DNA from: JACCZX01 sp963791315 | Lineage (GTDB): Bacteria > Pseudomonadota > Gammaproteobacteria > Burkholderiales > Burkholderiaceae_F | Direction: 5' to 3' | Assembly (NCBI GenBank): GCA_963791315.1 | Contig: CAWBRQ010000009.1 | Span: 1-64,000 of the forward strand | DNA: 64,000 nt | In this document: one piece after another, positions 8,462-17,941 of the stretch | Layout of the letters: the number at the start of each line of letters is the position of its first letter | Numbering within the stretch: position 1 is the first letter of the stretch | Program-made: the position numbers and the translations under genes | Notes under the pieces: generated by a model | Seen by the model: only the letters and a program-made list of their open reading frames with translations | What the model was told of the DNA's origin: nothing | Databases searched by the model: none

Positions 8462-9007
8462 TGTGCGCTGCAGACGCTCGGTGATCCCTCCGGCAGGCTC
8501 GCCAACAATGATTCGTGTGCCGTTGGTGTGATGCACCTCGCCTGGTGCGCGTACCTCGGCGGCGATGTGAACGACACAACCGAGGATGTGACGCGGCGCG
8601 AGAGTCGAGAACATCGAACCGTCGGGATCCAGCGCGCGCAGCGTCGTGCCTTCCAGCGCACCGCCTACGCCATGGAAATACCACCAAGGCAAACCGTTGA
8701 TCGCCGGGACGACCACGGTCTGATCGGCGATCAACGTTCGCATGCGCGGCAACATCGCACCGATCGCGTGCGCCTTGAGACCGATGATGACCAGCTCCTG
8801 CGCGCCAAAGGCAGCGGGATCATCGCCAGCAGCAAGGCGATAGTTGCCAGAATGCTTGCCGACGTGATCGACCAGCGTTAATCCATCACTGCGAATCGCC
8901 GCAAGGTGCGCACCGCGCGCGATCAGAGTCACTTCATGCCCGGTGGCGGCGAGCTTCGCTCCAAGCACGGCGCCGATCGATCCGGCGCCGACGACAGCAA
9001 CCCGCAT
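8459..9007 (-). pseudogene. panE: 2-dehydropantoate 2-reductase-like protein, C-terminus missing
   Basis: 182 residues from an ATG at 9007. The N-terminus VAVVGAGSIGAVLGAKLAATGH is a Rossmann GxGxxG motif, followed by VIIGLKAHAIGAMLPRM and VVPAINGLPWW (LQNG-like loop), as in ketopantoate reductases. The family is normally about 300-330 residues; here the catalytic C-terminal helical domain is lost because the frame ends at 8459, the join with the glycosyltransferase piece. Its start overlaps the stop of the VOC gene (TGATG), so the two form an operon. The panE symbol marks the family; many paralogues have other substrates. Confidence 0.7.
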
Positions 9008-9555
9008 CAGCGATGAGCGCTTGCAGCGCGCTCACGCCGCCATTGGCTTTTCCGCTGCGTCCATTCGTCGAGCCGCGCGCGCGCCGTCTTGCTTTCTTCC
9101 TGCATCTGCATTTCGGAGGCGAGCTGCGCAGTCAGTTCGAGACGAATACCGTTCGGATCGAAGAAATAGATTGACTGAAAGATATGGTGGTCAGTAACGC
9201 CAAGCACTTCGACGCCGTGCGCTTCCAGCCGCGCCTTCAAGCGAGCCAGCTCTTCGACGCTGTCGACGCGCAGCGCGATGTGGTTGACCCACTCTGGAGT
9301 GTTCGGTGACTTCTCTGCGGCAACGTCGTCGCCCAGATCGAAAAACGCGATGCATGAGCCGTCTGTCATCCGAAAGAAGATGTGCGTGTACGGGCAATAC
9401 TCGCCGGTCGACGGCACGACGTCGCTTTGAATGATGTGATACAGCGGCAGCCCGAGGATGTCCTCGTAAAAATGCCGTGTTTCTTCCGCGTCCTTGCAGC
9501 GGTACGCAAAATGGTGCAGACCGTTGATCGGCGCGGCTGGGGGAGCGAGTGACAT
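9007..9555 (-). CDS. VOC (glyoxalase/dioxygenase superfamily) protein
   Basis: 182 residues from the ATG at 9555, chosen because GGAGG lies five bases upstream; an ATG at 9570 has no such site. Two beta-alpha-beta-beta-beta modules are visible: GLHHFAYRCKDAEETRHFYEDILGL opens the first, and WVNHIALRVDSVEELARLKARLEAHG the second, ending with YFFDPNGIRLELT. Likely metal ligands are the His of LHHF, the His of WVNHIAL and the Glu of RLELT. The C-terminal 35 residues are a charged extension. It could be a ring-cleaving dioxygenase, a lyase or a related enzyme. Operon with the truncated panE-like gene. Confidence 0.75.
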   Translation of the reverse strand: MSLAPPAAPINGLHHFAYRCKDAEETRHFYEDILGLPLYHIIQSDVVPSTGEYCPYTHIFFRMTDGSCIAFFDLGDDVAAEKSPNTPEWVNHIALRVDSVEELARLKARLEAHGVEVLGVTDHHIFQSIYFFDPNGIRLELTAQLASEMQMQEESKTARARLDEWTQRKSQWRRERAASAHR

Positions 9556-9597
9556 AGGAGCCTCCGTCATCGATGCCAGCAGTTTAGCGACGCCGCG

Positions 9598-10527
9598 CTA
9601 CGTCTTGAACGCTTCCTCGATGCGACGCTTGTCCCAGCCGGGCACCAGCGTCTCGATGAACGAGTAAACGAACCCGCGCAAATAGGCGCCCTCCTTCACC
9701 GCAAGCCGCGTGATATTGCGCCCGAACAAGTGGCCACAGGGAAGCACGACCAGTCCGTCGCGCTGCGAGTCGGCTGCGACCCCGGCGACGATTCCCACAC
9801 CCATGCCGATTTGCACGTAGGTCTTGATCACGTCGGCGTCGATTGCTTCAAGAACGATCGACGGCGCAATCCCGGCGGCTTCGAACGCGGCGTCGATCTT
9901 CGAGCGTCCTGCGAACTGGGGCTCATAGGTGATCAGCGGATGCCGCCCGAGATCCTTCAGCGTCAGCTTGCCCGGATTCGTTGCAAACTTCGCGAGCGGA
10001 TGCCCAGGCTGGACGATTGCCACGTGCTGCCAGTCATACACCGGTATCGACAGCAGCCCGTGCTGATCGGCCAGCGACTCGGTCGCTACGCCCACGTCGG
10101 CTTGACCATGAATCAACATTGCTGCGATCTGCGGCGGATTGGCTTGCAGCAGCTTCAGCCGGACTTGCGGATACTTGGCAGCAAAGGCCTGCACGACGCT
10201 CGGCAACACATAACGCGCCTGCGTGTGCGTGGTCGCGACGCGCAGCGTGCCCTCGGGGCTGCCTGCGTAGTCGCGCGCTAGCTTCTTGAGGTTGTCGACG
10301 TCCTGCATGATCCGCTCGGCGGCATCGAGCACCATCTGCCCGGGCGCCGTCAGGCCCTTCACGCGTTTGCCGTGACGCGCAAAGATCGGCACACCCAGCT
10401 CAGCCTCCAAATCGATAATCGCTTTAGATATGCCAGGTTGCGACGTGTGCAATGCGCGGGCGGCCTCGGTTAGGCTGAACTTGTGGCGCGCCGCCTCGCG
10501 CAGGAAACGAAACTGCTGCAAGTTCAC
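9598..10527 (-). CDS. cysB: CysB-type LysR transcriptional regulator
   Basis: About 309 residues from a GTG at 10527, preceded by GAGGG. The start NLQQFRFLREAARHKFSLTEAARAL then HTSQPGISKAIIDLEAELG is the CysB/Cbl winged helix-turn-helix. The effector domain keeps THTQARYVLP, the site that in CysB binds sulfate or acetylserine, and GVATESLA. CysB activates sulfur assimilation genes under sulfur limitation. No cys gene sits beside it. A 30-35 bp copy of its 5' end is found about 600 bp upstream. Confidence 0.8.
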   Translation of the reverse strand: MNLQQFRFLREAARHKFSLTEAARALHTSQPGISKAIIDLEAELGVPIFARHGKRVKGLTAPGQMVLDAAERIMQDVDNLKKLARDYAGSPEGTLRVATTHTQARYVLPSVVQAFAAKYPQVRLKLLQANPPQIAAMLIHGQADVGVATESLADQHGLLSIPVYDWQHVAIVQPGHPLAKFATNPGKLTLKDLGRHPLITYEPQFAGRSKIDAAFEAAGIAPSIVLEAIDADVIKTYVQIGMGVGIVAGVAADSQRDGLVVLPCGHLFGRNITRLAVKEGAYLRGFVYSFIETLVPGWDKRRIEEAFKT

Positions 10528-10573
10528 GATGAGCCCTCGCACCGGTAGAAGAAGATTGCGCTAACGAATGATG

Positions 10574-11122
10574 TCATTCCGATCGCGGCATCCTTTTCTT
10601 CGCGCGGGAGCTGTGATCACTTGTGACGACGAGTTCGTTGACCACCTTCTCTACGTCGTCAATCGACCTCACCAGCTGAACCAGCGCTTCCGACTCGGAT
10701 TTTGAGCGAACGCACCCTTTCAACGTGACCCAGCGCCGCTGCCCTTCCGCCCAAACGCTGGTGTCGGCGAACCGCCCGTCGGCATCGATCGCTTTCTTCA
10801 CACGCGAAATAATTTCCTGGTCGTACAGATACGAATTCGGCAAGCGACAGCGGCCCGACAGGTAGCATCGCGTTCCGCGTTCTGACCGTAAGTGCGACTG
10901 GACTCGCACCTCGTCGGGTGTGAGCGAGGGTGCTTCAGGTACCGTGCAACCCGCCAGGCCGTTTGTGACCTTCACGAAGGGATCGTTGAAGTAATTGGCT
11001 CGCTCCTGCGCATACGCAGTGCCCGCCAGGCATGCGATCGCTGCCACCGCAACACCGCCCACAACCCGGTGAGCCTGATCGGTGTTGTACGCGCCTCGCA
11101 CAGGAAGCTGCTGCAAGTTCAC
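10574..11122 (-). CDS. Exported BON-domain protein
   Basis: 182 residues if the GTG at 11122 is used. A signal peptide (VVGGVAVAAIACLAGTAYAQE) lies at residues 20-41. The mature part has a Cys pair region (RGTRCYLSGRCRLPNS) and a BON domain (DQEIISRVKKAIDADGRF... RWVTLKGCVRSKSESEALVQLVRSIDDVEKVVNELVV), the fold of OsmY-like periplasmic/outer-membrane proteins. The first 15 codons copy the start of cysB, so the true start may be an internal GTG near 11065. Function unknown beyond envelope association. Confidence 0.65.
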   Translation of the reverse strand: MNLQQLPVRGAYNTDQAHRVVGGVAVAAIACLAGTAYAQERANYFNDPFVKVTNGLAGCTVPEAPSLTPDEVRVQSHLRSERGTRCYLSGRCRLPNSYLYDQEIISRVKKAIDADGRFADTSVWAEGQRRWVTLKGCVRSKSESEALVQLVRSIDDVEKVVNELVVTSDHSSRAKKRMPRSE

Positions 11123-11211
11123 GCAAAACTTTCTTGTTGATATGACCCAGAAGCGAGTTTATAGGGCCGGCATTGTGAGAAAATTTGGCCTTAGCGGAGG
11201 CAGCAAATTTC

Positions 11212-14084
11212 ATGAAGCTTGACAATGCCCAGCTGCTGCTCGACGAGCAGCCGATCTCGATAGACGTACTGCTCGAGAAATACGCCAAAGGCGACGAGCA
11301 GATCGGTCGACGAAGTGCGCCGCCGTGTCGCGCGCGGGCTGGCGCAGGTCGAGAAAACCGAAGCTCCGTCGACATCGTGGGAGCAGCGCTTCTACGACGC
11401 GATGGTCGACGGCTTCATTCCGGGCGGCCGCGTCAACTCGGCGGCGGGCACCGGGATCGCGGCGACGCTGATCAACTGCTTCGTGCAGCCGGTCGGTGAC
11501 GCGATCAGCGGCATCGACGACGGAGTGCCGTCGATCTATCTCGCGCTGAATCAGGCGGCAGAAACGATGCGGCGCGGCGGCGGCGTCGGTTACGACTTCT
11601 CGCCGATCCGCCCGAAGAGCGCGCGCGTGCACGGCACGCATTCGCGCGCCAGCGGCCCGATCTCCTACATGCGGGTGTTCGACAAGAGCTGCGAGACGCT
11701 CGAGTCGGCGGGTGCGCGCCGCGGCGCGCAGATGGGCGTGCTGCGCTGTGATCATCCGGACATCGAGGAATTCATCAACGCCAAGCGCGACGGCTCGCTC
11801 GCCAACTTCAACATGTCGGTCGCGGTCACCGATGCCTTCATGCGCGCGGTGGAAAGCGATGGCGAGGTCGAGCTCTGGCACGCCGCCGAGCCGTTCGACA
11901 CGTCGAACCGGCCATCAGCGCGCCGATGGCACCTGGATGTATCGCAAGCGCACGTGCGCGCGAGCTGTTCGATCAGATCATGCAGTCGACCTACAACCAC
12001 GCCGAACCGGGCGTGATCTTCATCGACCGCGTCAATCAAGACAACAATCTGTCGTACTGCGAGACGATCGCTGCGACCAATCCCTGCGGCGAGCAGGCCG
12101 CTGCCGCCCGTACGGTTGCTGCTGCCTCGGCTCGATCAATCTGACGCGTTTCGTCAACGATCCGTTCGGCGAGCAGGCGTCGTTCGACTTCGAAAAGTTT
12201 CTGCCGGTTCCACAGGTCTCGATCCGCGCGCTCGACAACGTGCTCGACGCGACGCTGTGGCCGCTGCAGGAGCAGGCGCGAGGAGGCGGCGAACAAGCGC
12301 CGTATCGGCCTCGGTTTCACCGGGACTCGGCAACACGCTGACGATGCTGGGCCTGCGCTACGACAGCGACGCAGGACGCAGCATGGCAGCCGACATCGCA
12401 CGCACGATGCGCGACGCGGCGTACGAAGCGTCGGCGGAGCTCGCGCAGGAGAAAGGCGCATTTCCGTTCTTCGACGCCGACAAGTTCCTCGCAGCAGCCG
12501 CATTGCGCTTCGCGCCTGCCCGAGCAGCTGAAGAGCGAGATTCGCGTGAACGGTATTCGCAACTCGCATCTGCTATCGATCGCGCCCACCGGCACGATAT
12601 CGCTCGCGTTCGCGAGCAATGCGTCGGGCGGCATCGAGCCCACTTTCTCTTGGACCTACGTCCGCAAGAAGCGCATGCCGGACGGCACCAAGCAGGAATA
12701 CATGCGGTCGAGGACTATGCGTACCGGCTGTATCGGCGCATGGGCGGCGACGAGCGCGATCTGCCGGATGCGTTCGTCAGCGCGATGCAGATGTCCGCGC
12801 GCGATCACATGCGAGATGAGCGCGACGGTGCAGCCGTACATCGACGCCGCGATCAGCAAGACCGTCAATGTGCCGGAGGACTATCCGTTCGAGGAATTCA
12901 AGAGTCTTTATCTCGAAGCGTGGCACGCTGGGCTGAAGGGCATCACGACCTATCGGCCGAACAATGTGATCGGCTCGGTTCTCGAGGTCACCAAGGATTG
13001 GCGGCACGCACGCGAGCCGCAGGACCTGAAGGACGATCCGGATCGCCGTGTGCGGCTCGACTCGGCGCCGCAGCCTGCGCGTTGAGAGTCTCAAGTGGCC
13101 GGGCCGTCCGGATCTGGCCGACGGCAATCTTGCGTGGACCTACATGGTCGAGATTCCGGAGCGCAAGGAGTCGTTCGCGATCTTCATCGGGCAAGTCGGC
13201 GAGCCACCGGTGCCGTTCGAAGTCTGGGTCAACGGCGCCGAACAGCCGCGCGGCCTCGGTGCGATTGCGAAGGCGCTGTCGATGGACATGCGCAGCGAGG
13301 ATCGTGCGTGGCTCAAGATGAAGCTCGACGCGCTCGCGCGCGCGCGCGACGAGCAGGGCTTCGCGATTCCGATGCCGCCCGACGGCGAGCGCCAATGGCA
13401 AAGCGGTGTCGTCTCGGCCTTCGCGAACATCGTGCAGCTGGCGCTGCGAGCAGCTCGGCGTGTTCGACGGATCTCGACCAGCACGCCAACGCCGATGCTG
13501 AACGCGCTGTTCTCCAAGAAGGAACCGAAGGCTGGCCCGCTCGGCACGATGAGCTGGACAGTCGATATCTCCAACGCCAACACCGATGATGATTTCGTGC
13601 TCGGCGTCAAGGAACTGCATCTGCCCGACGGCAGCCGGCGTCCGTATTCGATCTGGCTCGCCGGCGAATATCCGAAGGTGCTCGACGGCCTGTGCAAGCT
13701 GATCTCGCTCGACATGCGCGTGGTCGATGCCAACTGGATCGGGCTCAAGCTGAAGAAGCTGCTTGAACTTCGGCGAACAGAACGGCGAGTTCTGGGCACC
13801 GGTGCCGGGCGCGGAACGCTCGACGCAATATCCGAGCACCGTCGCTTACATCGCGACGCTGCTGCTGCATCGCTACAAGGTGCTCGGCATCCTCGACGAC
13901 GAAGGCCGCGCGATCCAGTCGGCCGGAATTCTGGCGCTGACCGAACGCGGTCAAAGCTGATCGATCACGAAACCGCGCCGATCAAGGGCAAGGTGTGTGG
14001 AGCTGCAGTGCCGCGGCCGTCATGATCAAGCGCGACGGCTGCGAGTTCTGCACCGCGTGCGGCTTCACTGGCCATTGCAGTTGA
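11212..14084 (+). CDS. nrdJ: Adenosylcobalamin-dependent ribonucleotide reductase (class II), frame broken many times
   Basis: Joined frames give a near full-length class II RNR, which makes deoxyribonucleotides using coenzyme B12. Landmarks in order: NSAAGTGIAATLINCFVQP (redox cysteine), NPCGEQ...GCCCLGSINLT (thiyl-radical Cys and Glu), SIAPTGTISLAFASNASGG, a second module EPKAGPLGTMSWTVDISN, and a C-terminal DGCEFCTACGFTGHC redox tail ending at 14084. I count about 14-16 frame breaks; placed examples are an extra A near 11308, 12283, 12332 and 12812, an extra G near 13083 and 13766, and lost bases near 13957 and 14003. Each break returns to the family sequence, so consensus errors are the likeliest cause. 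Start ATG at 11212. Confidence 0.85.
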
Positions 14085-14201
14085 GGCGCATGCTCAGGCG
14101 ATGACCGTGCTGGTGATGACGCTTTCATCCGCAGCTCAGGTGCGCTCGCCGCGATAAAGCGTTGCCCAGTGACCGCCAGATGGTGCAGCACCCGCGGGGC
14201 A

Positions 14202-15149
14202 TCAAATGCTGCGCGGGCGCTTCGGTGGCGGCAGGGGTGGTGCGCGACGCACCAGCGCACGGCCTGGATACCCGCGTTGCACATGCGCCGCCAGCTCGTC
14301 GATGAACGTGGCGGCATGGCGCGCCAGCAGACGCCGCGGATCTCGCGCCAGCACGGCCCAGCGGCCGATCGAAGCGTTGCGGTGCAAGAGCGCTACGGCG
14401 CGCAGGCCGTCACGCGGCACGGTCACCGGTGAGGGCACCATCGCCACACCGTGACCATCGCGCGCCAGCGCCAGCAGCGTTTGCGGTACTGCGCTTTCGG
14501 CCAGCACGCGCGGTTTGATGCGGGCCACTTCACAGGTGGCATCGAACCAGGTGCGCGACGCGAACTCGCGGCCGAGCAACAGCAACGGCTCGTCGGCGAG
14601 CTCGGCCAGTTCGACCGTTGCGCGCCGAGCCAGGCGGTGCCGAGAGGCCACCACCGCGATCAGGTGCATCGGGAACAACGGCCGGCACTCGAATGCCGCT
14701 TCGCCTTCGGGCATCACCGCGAGTTGCACGTCGCTGCGCTCGAGGCGGTGCGGCAGCCGCGCGCCGCCATCTTCGACCAGCTGCACTTCGGTGCCCGGGT
14801 GGCGCTGCCGGTAGCGCTGCAGAAAGGGCGACAGCAGACCTTCGATCACCTGCGGCGTGGCGCCGATGCGCAGCACGCCGCCTTCGCCCTTGCGCAGCGC
14901 CCGGGCGCGCTCACCGAGCGACTCGAACTCGAGCAGCACACGCCGGCAACGCGGCAGCAAGTCTTCCGCCTCGGGCGTGAGCTGCACGCCGCGCCCCACG
15001 CGATCGAACAGCGCGACACCCAAATCCGATTCGAGCGCGTGGATCTGGCGTGATGCGGCGGGCTGGCTCAGGTGCAGCTTGGCGGCTGCGCGCGCCACGC
15101 CGCCGGCGTCGACCACCGCCACGAAGGTACGCAATTGACGCAGCGACAT
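14202..15149 (-). CDS. LysR-family transcriptional regulator
   Basis: 315 residues, intact. The N-terminus MSLRQLRTFVAVVDAGGVARAAAKL followed by LSQPAASRQIHALESDLGV is a LysR winged helix-turn-helix; the periplasmic-binding-like effector domain follows (GVLRIGATPQVIEGLLSPFL). The C-terminus is a Pro/Arg-rich tail. It is divergent from the haloperoxidase-like gene with 113 bp between the starts, the usual arrangement of a LysR regulator and its target. Confidence 0.85.
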   Translation of the reverse strand: MSLRQLRTFVAVVDAGGVARAAAKLHLSQPAASRQIHALESDLGVALFDRVGRGVQLTPEAEDLLPRCRRVLLEFESLGERARALRKGEGGVLRIGATPQVIEGLLSPFLQRYRQRHPGTEVQLVEDGGARLPHRLERSDVQLAVMPEGEAAFECRPLFPMHLIAVVASRHRLARRATVELAELADEPLLLLGREFASRTWFDATCEVARIKPRVLAESAVPQTLLALARDGHGVAMVPSPVTVPRDGLRAVALLHRNASIGRWAVLARDPRRLLARHAATFIDELAAHVQRGYPGRALVRRAPPLPPPKRPRSI

Positions 15150-15262
15150 CGCGACCTCACCTATCCGCTTTTTGCATCAACAGGCTAACCAAAAATGCAT
15201 TGGACGGATGATACGGCGGCTTCTATCTTGTGGCGAAGGTTCAACCAGGCGAGGTGATCATC

Positions 15263-16505
15263 ATGCAAGCGATCAACCGACTCCCATGGATCGTGCCGGC
15301 GCTGCTGGCCTGCGCGGCCGGCGTGGCGCGCGCCGACGTGGTGACCGACTGGAACGTGGTGGCGCTCAACGCCAGCGCGGTGCCGCCGAACTCGATCGTG
15401 CAGTCGCGCACGCTGGCGATCGTCCATGCGGCGGTGTACGACGCGGTGCGCGCGGTCGAGCGCAGCGGCCCTGCCTATGCCGTGGATGCACAGGCGCGCC
15501 AGTGGCACGTCGGTGGAGGCCGCCGTCGCAGCCGCAGCGCACGCCGCGCTCGAGCGCCTCGCCCCCGCCGCCAAACCGATGCTCGATGCGGCGCTGAGTG
15601 CCACTCTCGCCAAGATTCCCGATGGGCAGGCCAAGACCGATGGTGTGAGCCTCGGCAAGCAGGTGGGCGAGCAGACCGTCGCGCTGCGCGTGGGTGACGG
15701 TGCCGATGCCAAGGTGGCGTTCAACCCCAAGCCGGGCGTCGGCGCGTATGTGCCCACGCCACCGCAGGCGCTGCCGGCCATCCTGCCGCAATGGGGCGCC
15801 GTGACGCCGTTCGTGCTGCGCGGCAACGTCGCATTGGAGTGGAAGGGCCCGCCGGCACCCGGCAGTGCCGCGTTCGCGCGCGACTACGATGAAGTGAAGA
15901 GTGTCGGCGCGCGCCAAAGCAGCACGCGCAGCGCCGATCAGACCGCCGCGGCGGTGTTCTGGACCGTGCAGACCGCGGTGCCCTGGCACGCCGCCGCGCG
16001 CGCCGTGTCGGCGGCCAAGGGCTTGTCGGTGTCGGACAACGCGAAGCTGTTTGCGATGCTGTCGATGGCCACCGCCGATTCGCAGATCGTGGCGTTCGCC
16101 GAGAAGTACCGGCACCCGCACTGGCGGCCGATCACGGCGATCCGCGCTGGCGTGAGCGCCGACGGCGGCAACACGCTGCTGGAGCGCGATGCGAATTGGG
16201 AACCGCTGATCGGCACGCCACCGCATCCCGAGTACCCGTCGGCGCACGCCGCGTTTTCCGGTGCGGCCGAGGTGGTGCTGCGCGCTTGGCTCGGTGGCGA
16301 CGACGTCGAGGTCAGCGTGACGAACCCGCCCCTGTTCGGCCTCACGCGAACGTACCGCAGGCTGTCGCAGATCAGCGAAGAGGTCGAGAATGCGCGGGTG
16401 TGGGGCGGCATCCACTTTCGCAGCGCCGACCGCGACGGCACCGAGGTGGGCCGCACGATCGGAGCGATCGTCGTGCGCGATTTCCCGGCCCGGGGCTCGC
16501 TCTGA
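15263..16505 (+). CDS. Exported vanadium-haloperoxidase/PAP2-type acid phosphatase, one frameshift
   Basis: About 413 residues from the ATG at 15263, preceded by GAGGTG. Signal peptide MQAINRLPWIVPALLACAAG ends near ARA-D. One frame slip near 15500 separates the N-terminus from the main frame. The catalytic pocket motifs of the family are present: KYRHPHWRP (Lys and Arg), PEYPSAHAAFSGA (PSGH-like, Ser/Ala-His) and RVWGGIHFRSAD (Arg and His). Such enzymes use bound vanadate to oxidise halides, or act as phosphatases; which one cannot be decided here. Divergent LysR neighbour suggests induced expression. Confidence 0.8.
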
Positions 16506-16621
16506 GTGAACGTGCCCGTGCGCAGCGACTTCGACCTTGAGCGCTTTATTGGCCCTTACCCGCCGTAAGTGCCGTTGTCGCATGGTTTTCGTGGCCGCAA
16601 ATTCTTGATGCAAAAGCGGCG

Positions 16622-17804
16622 TCAAAGCAACTTATGAGGAACCTCACAGGACCCGGCACCGAAAACCTCGTCGTTATGCTGTCCGAGGGCGGGCGGATCG
16701 CGACGGATCGGAAAGCCAGTACCTGAGAAGCGCAATGGCGATCCGAACGTGCGCGTATGCACGCCGGACGGCAAGGTGATCGGCTGCACCCACTGCATGT
16801 GCTGCACCTGGTCGTCCGCCAGCGCGTTCGAGTAAGTGTTGATCGGCGCGCATGGCACGCCGGCTGTGCGGAATTTGTCGAGCAGCTGCTGCGCCGAATG
16901 AATCGCGAATTCCTCTTCGAGGATCTCCTTCAATACCGCCTGATGCTGTGCGCGCAGTGAGGTCGACGCGAAACGCGGATCTGTGGCCAAGTCGCTCCGG
17001 CCAAGCGCGGCACACGCGGCACGCCACAGAGTGTCGTTGCCCGCTGCCATCGTGAAGTAACCATCCTTCGCTTTGAACGCCTGATACGGTGCGTTGCGTG
17101 GATGCGCGCTGCCGAGCTTTGCAGGATCGCGTCCGGTCCCGAAGTACTCGCTGGTCTGTAGCGCGGCGATCCCGAGCGAGGCGCCCAGCATCGAGACATC
17201 GATGTGTTCGCCCGTGCCACCGTTGCGCACTCGCATTAACACCGCAGCAATTGCATAGGCGGCGTAGAGTCCTGCGCAGAAATCCGAGACGGGTACACCG
17301 CACTTCACCGGCGTACCACCGGCCTCACCGGTGACGCTCATGATGCCGCTGACTGCTTGCACCGTCAGATCGAATCCGCCCTCACCAGCGCGCGGGCCTT
17401 CTTGCCCGAACGCGGAGATCGAGCAATACACGAGCGATGGCAGGTCGCGCTTCAGCGCTTCGTAGCCAAGTCCCAGCCGAGTCGTCGCCCAGGGGTCGGT
17501 TGTTCTCGATCAGAACCGCTGCACTGAGTACCAAGGCGCGCGCGCGCTGCTGATCTGCAGGCTGTTTCAGGTCGAGCGTGATCGAACGCTTGTTGCGATT
17601 CAGCGCTGCGAAGTTCTCGCTGTATCCGTCGGTGATCGGCGGCCATGCGCGCATCGTGTCGCCGCCATCCGGGTGCTCGACTTTGATCACGTCCGCACCC
17701 ATGTCGGCCAGCAACATGCCGCAAAACGGACCGGCGGCCACATTGCAGAACTCGATAACCCGCACGCCGTAGAGCGGCAGCATCGAATGAGTATCTTCGT
17801 TCAT
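16622..17804 (-). CDS. CaiB/BaiF class III CoA-transferase, frame broken
   Basis: The N-terminal frame (from ATG 17804) reads LYGVRVIEFCNVAAGPFCGMLLADMGADVIKVEHPDGGDTMR, the class III CoA-transferase signature, and ALNRNKRSITLDLK. After one or two slips near 17400-17490 it continues SISAFGQEGP...GFDLTVQAVSGIMSVTGEAGG, EHIDVSMLGASLGIAAL and APINTYSNALADDQVQHM. Total about 395 residues, the usual family length. It would move CoA between a donor acyl-CoA and a carboxylic acid in catabolism. It is divergent from the peptide-type ABC transporter (137 bp gap), which suggests a shared catabolic role. Confidence 0.85.
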
Positions 17805-17941
17805 TGCGGATCGAGCCAGCGATTCCCGGATCTTAGGGGAAGCCAGAGTGCGTCCTGCCTCGAGGCTCGTCTAAGATGCTCAGGCTCCGGCCAACGTCCG
17901 CCAAAGAGAAGCCGGCCTTCACCATGGACAAGGAGAGCGTC

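Noticed and set aside
11212..14084. Programmed ribosomal frameshifting in nrdJ
   Set aside because: Too many breaks in both directions, and no slippery heptamer with a downstream structure at the sites examined.
15366..16625. Long minus-strand ORF of 419 codons
   Set aside because: It is the complement of the haloperoxidase gene, Arg/His-rich without domain motifs; a shadow frame in GC-rich DNA.
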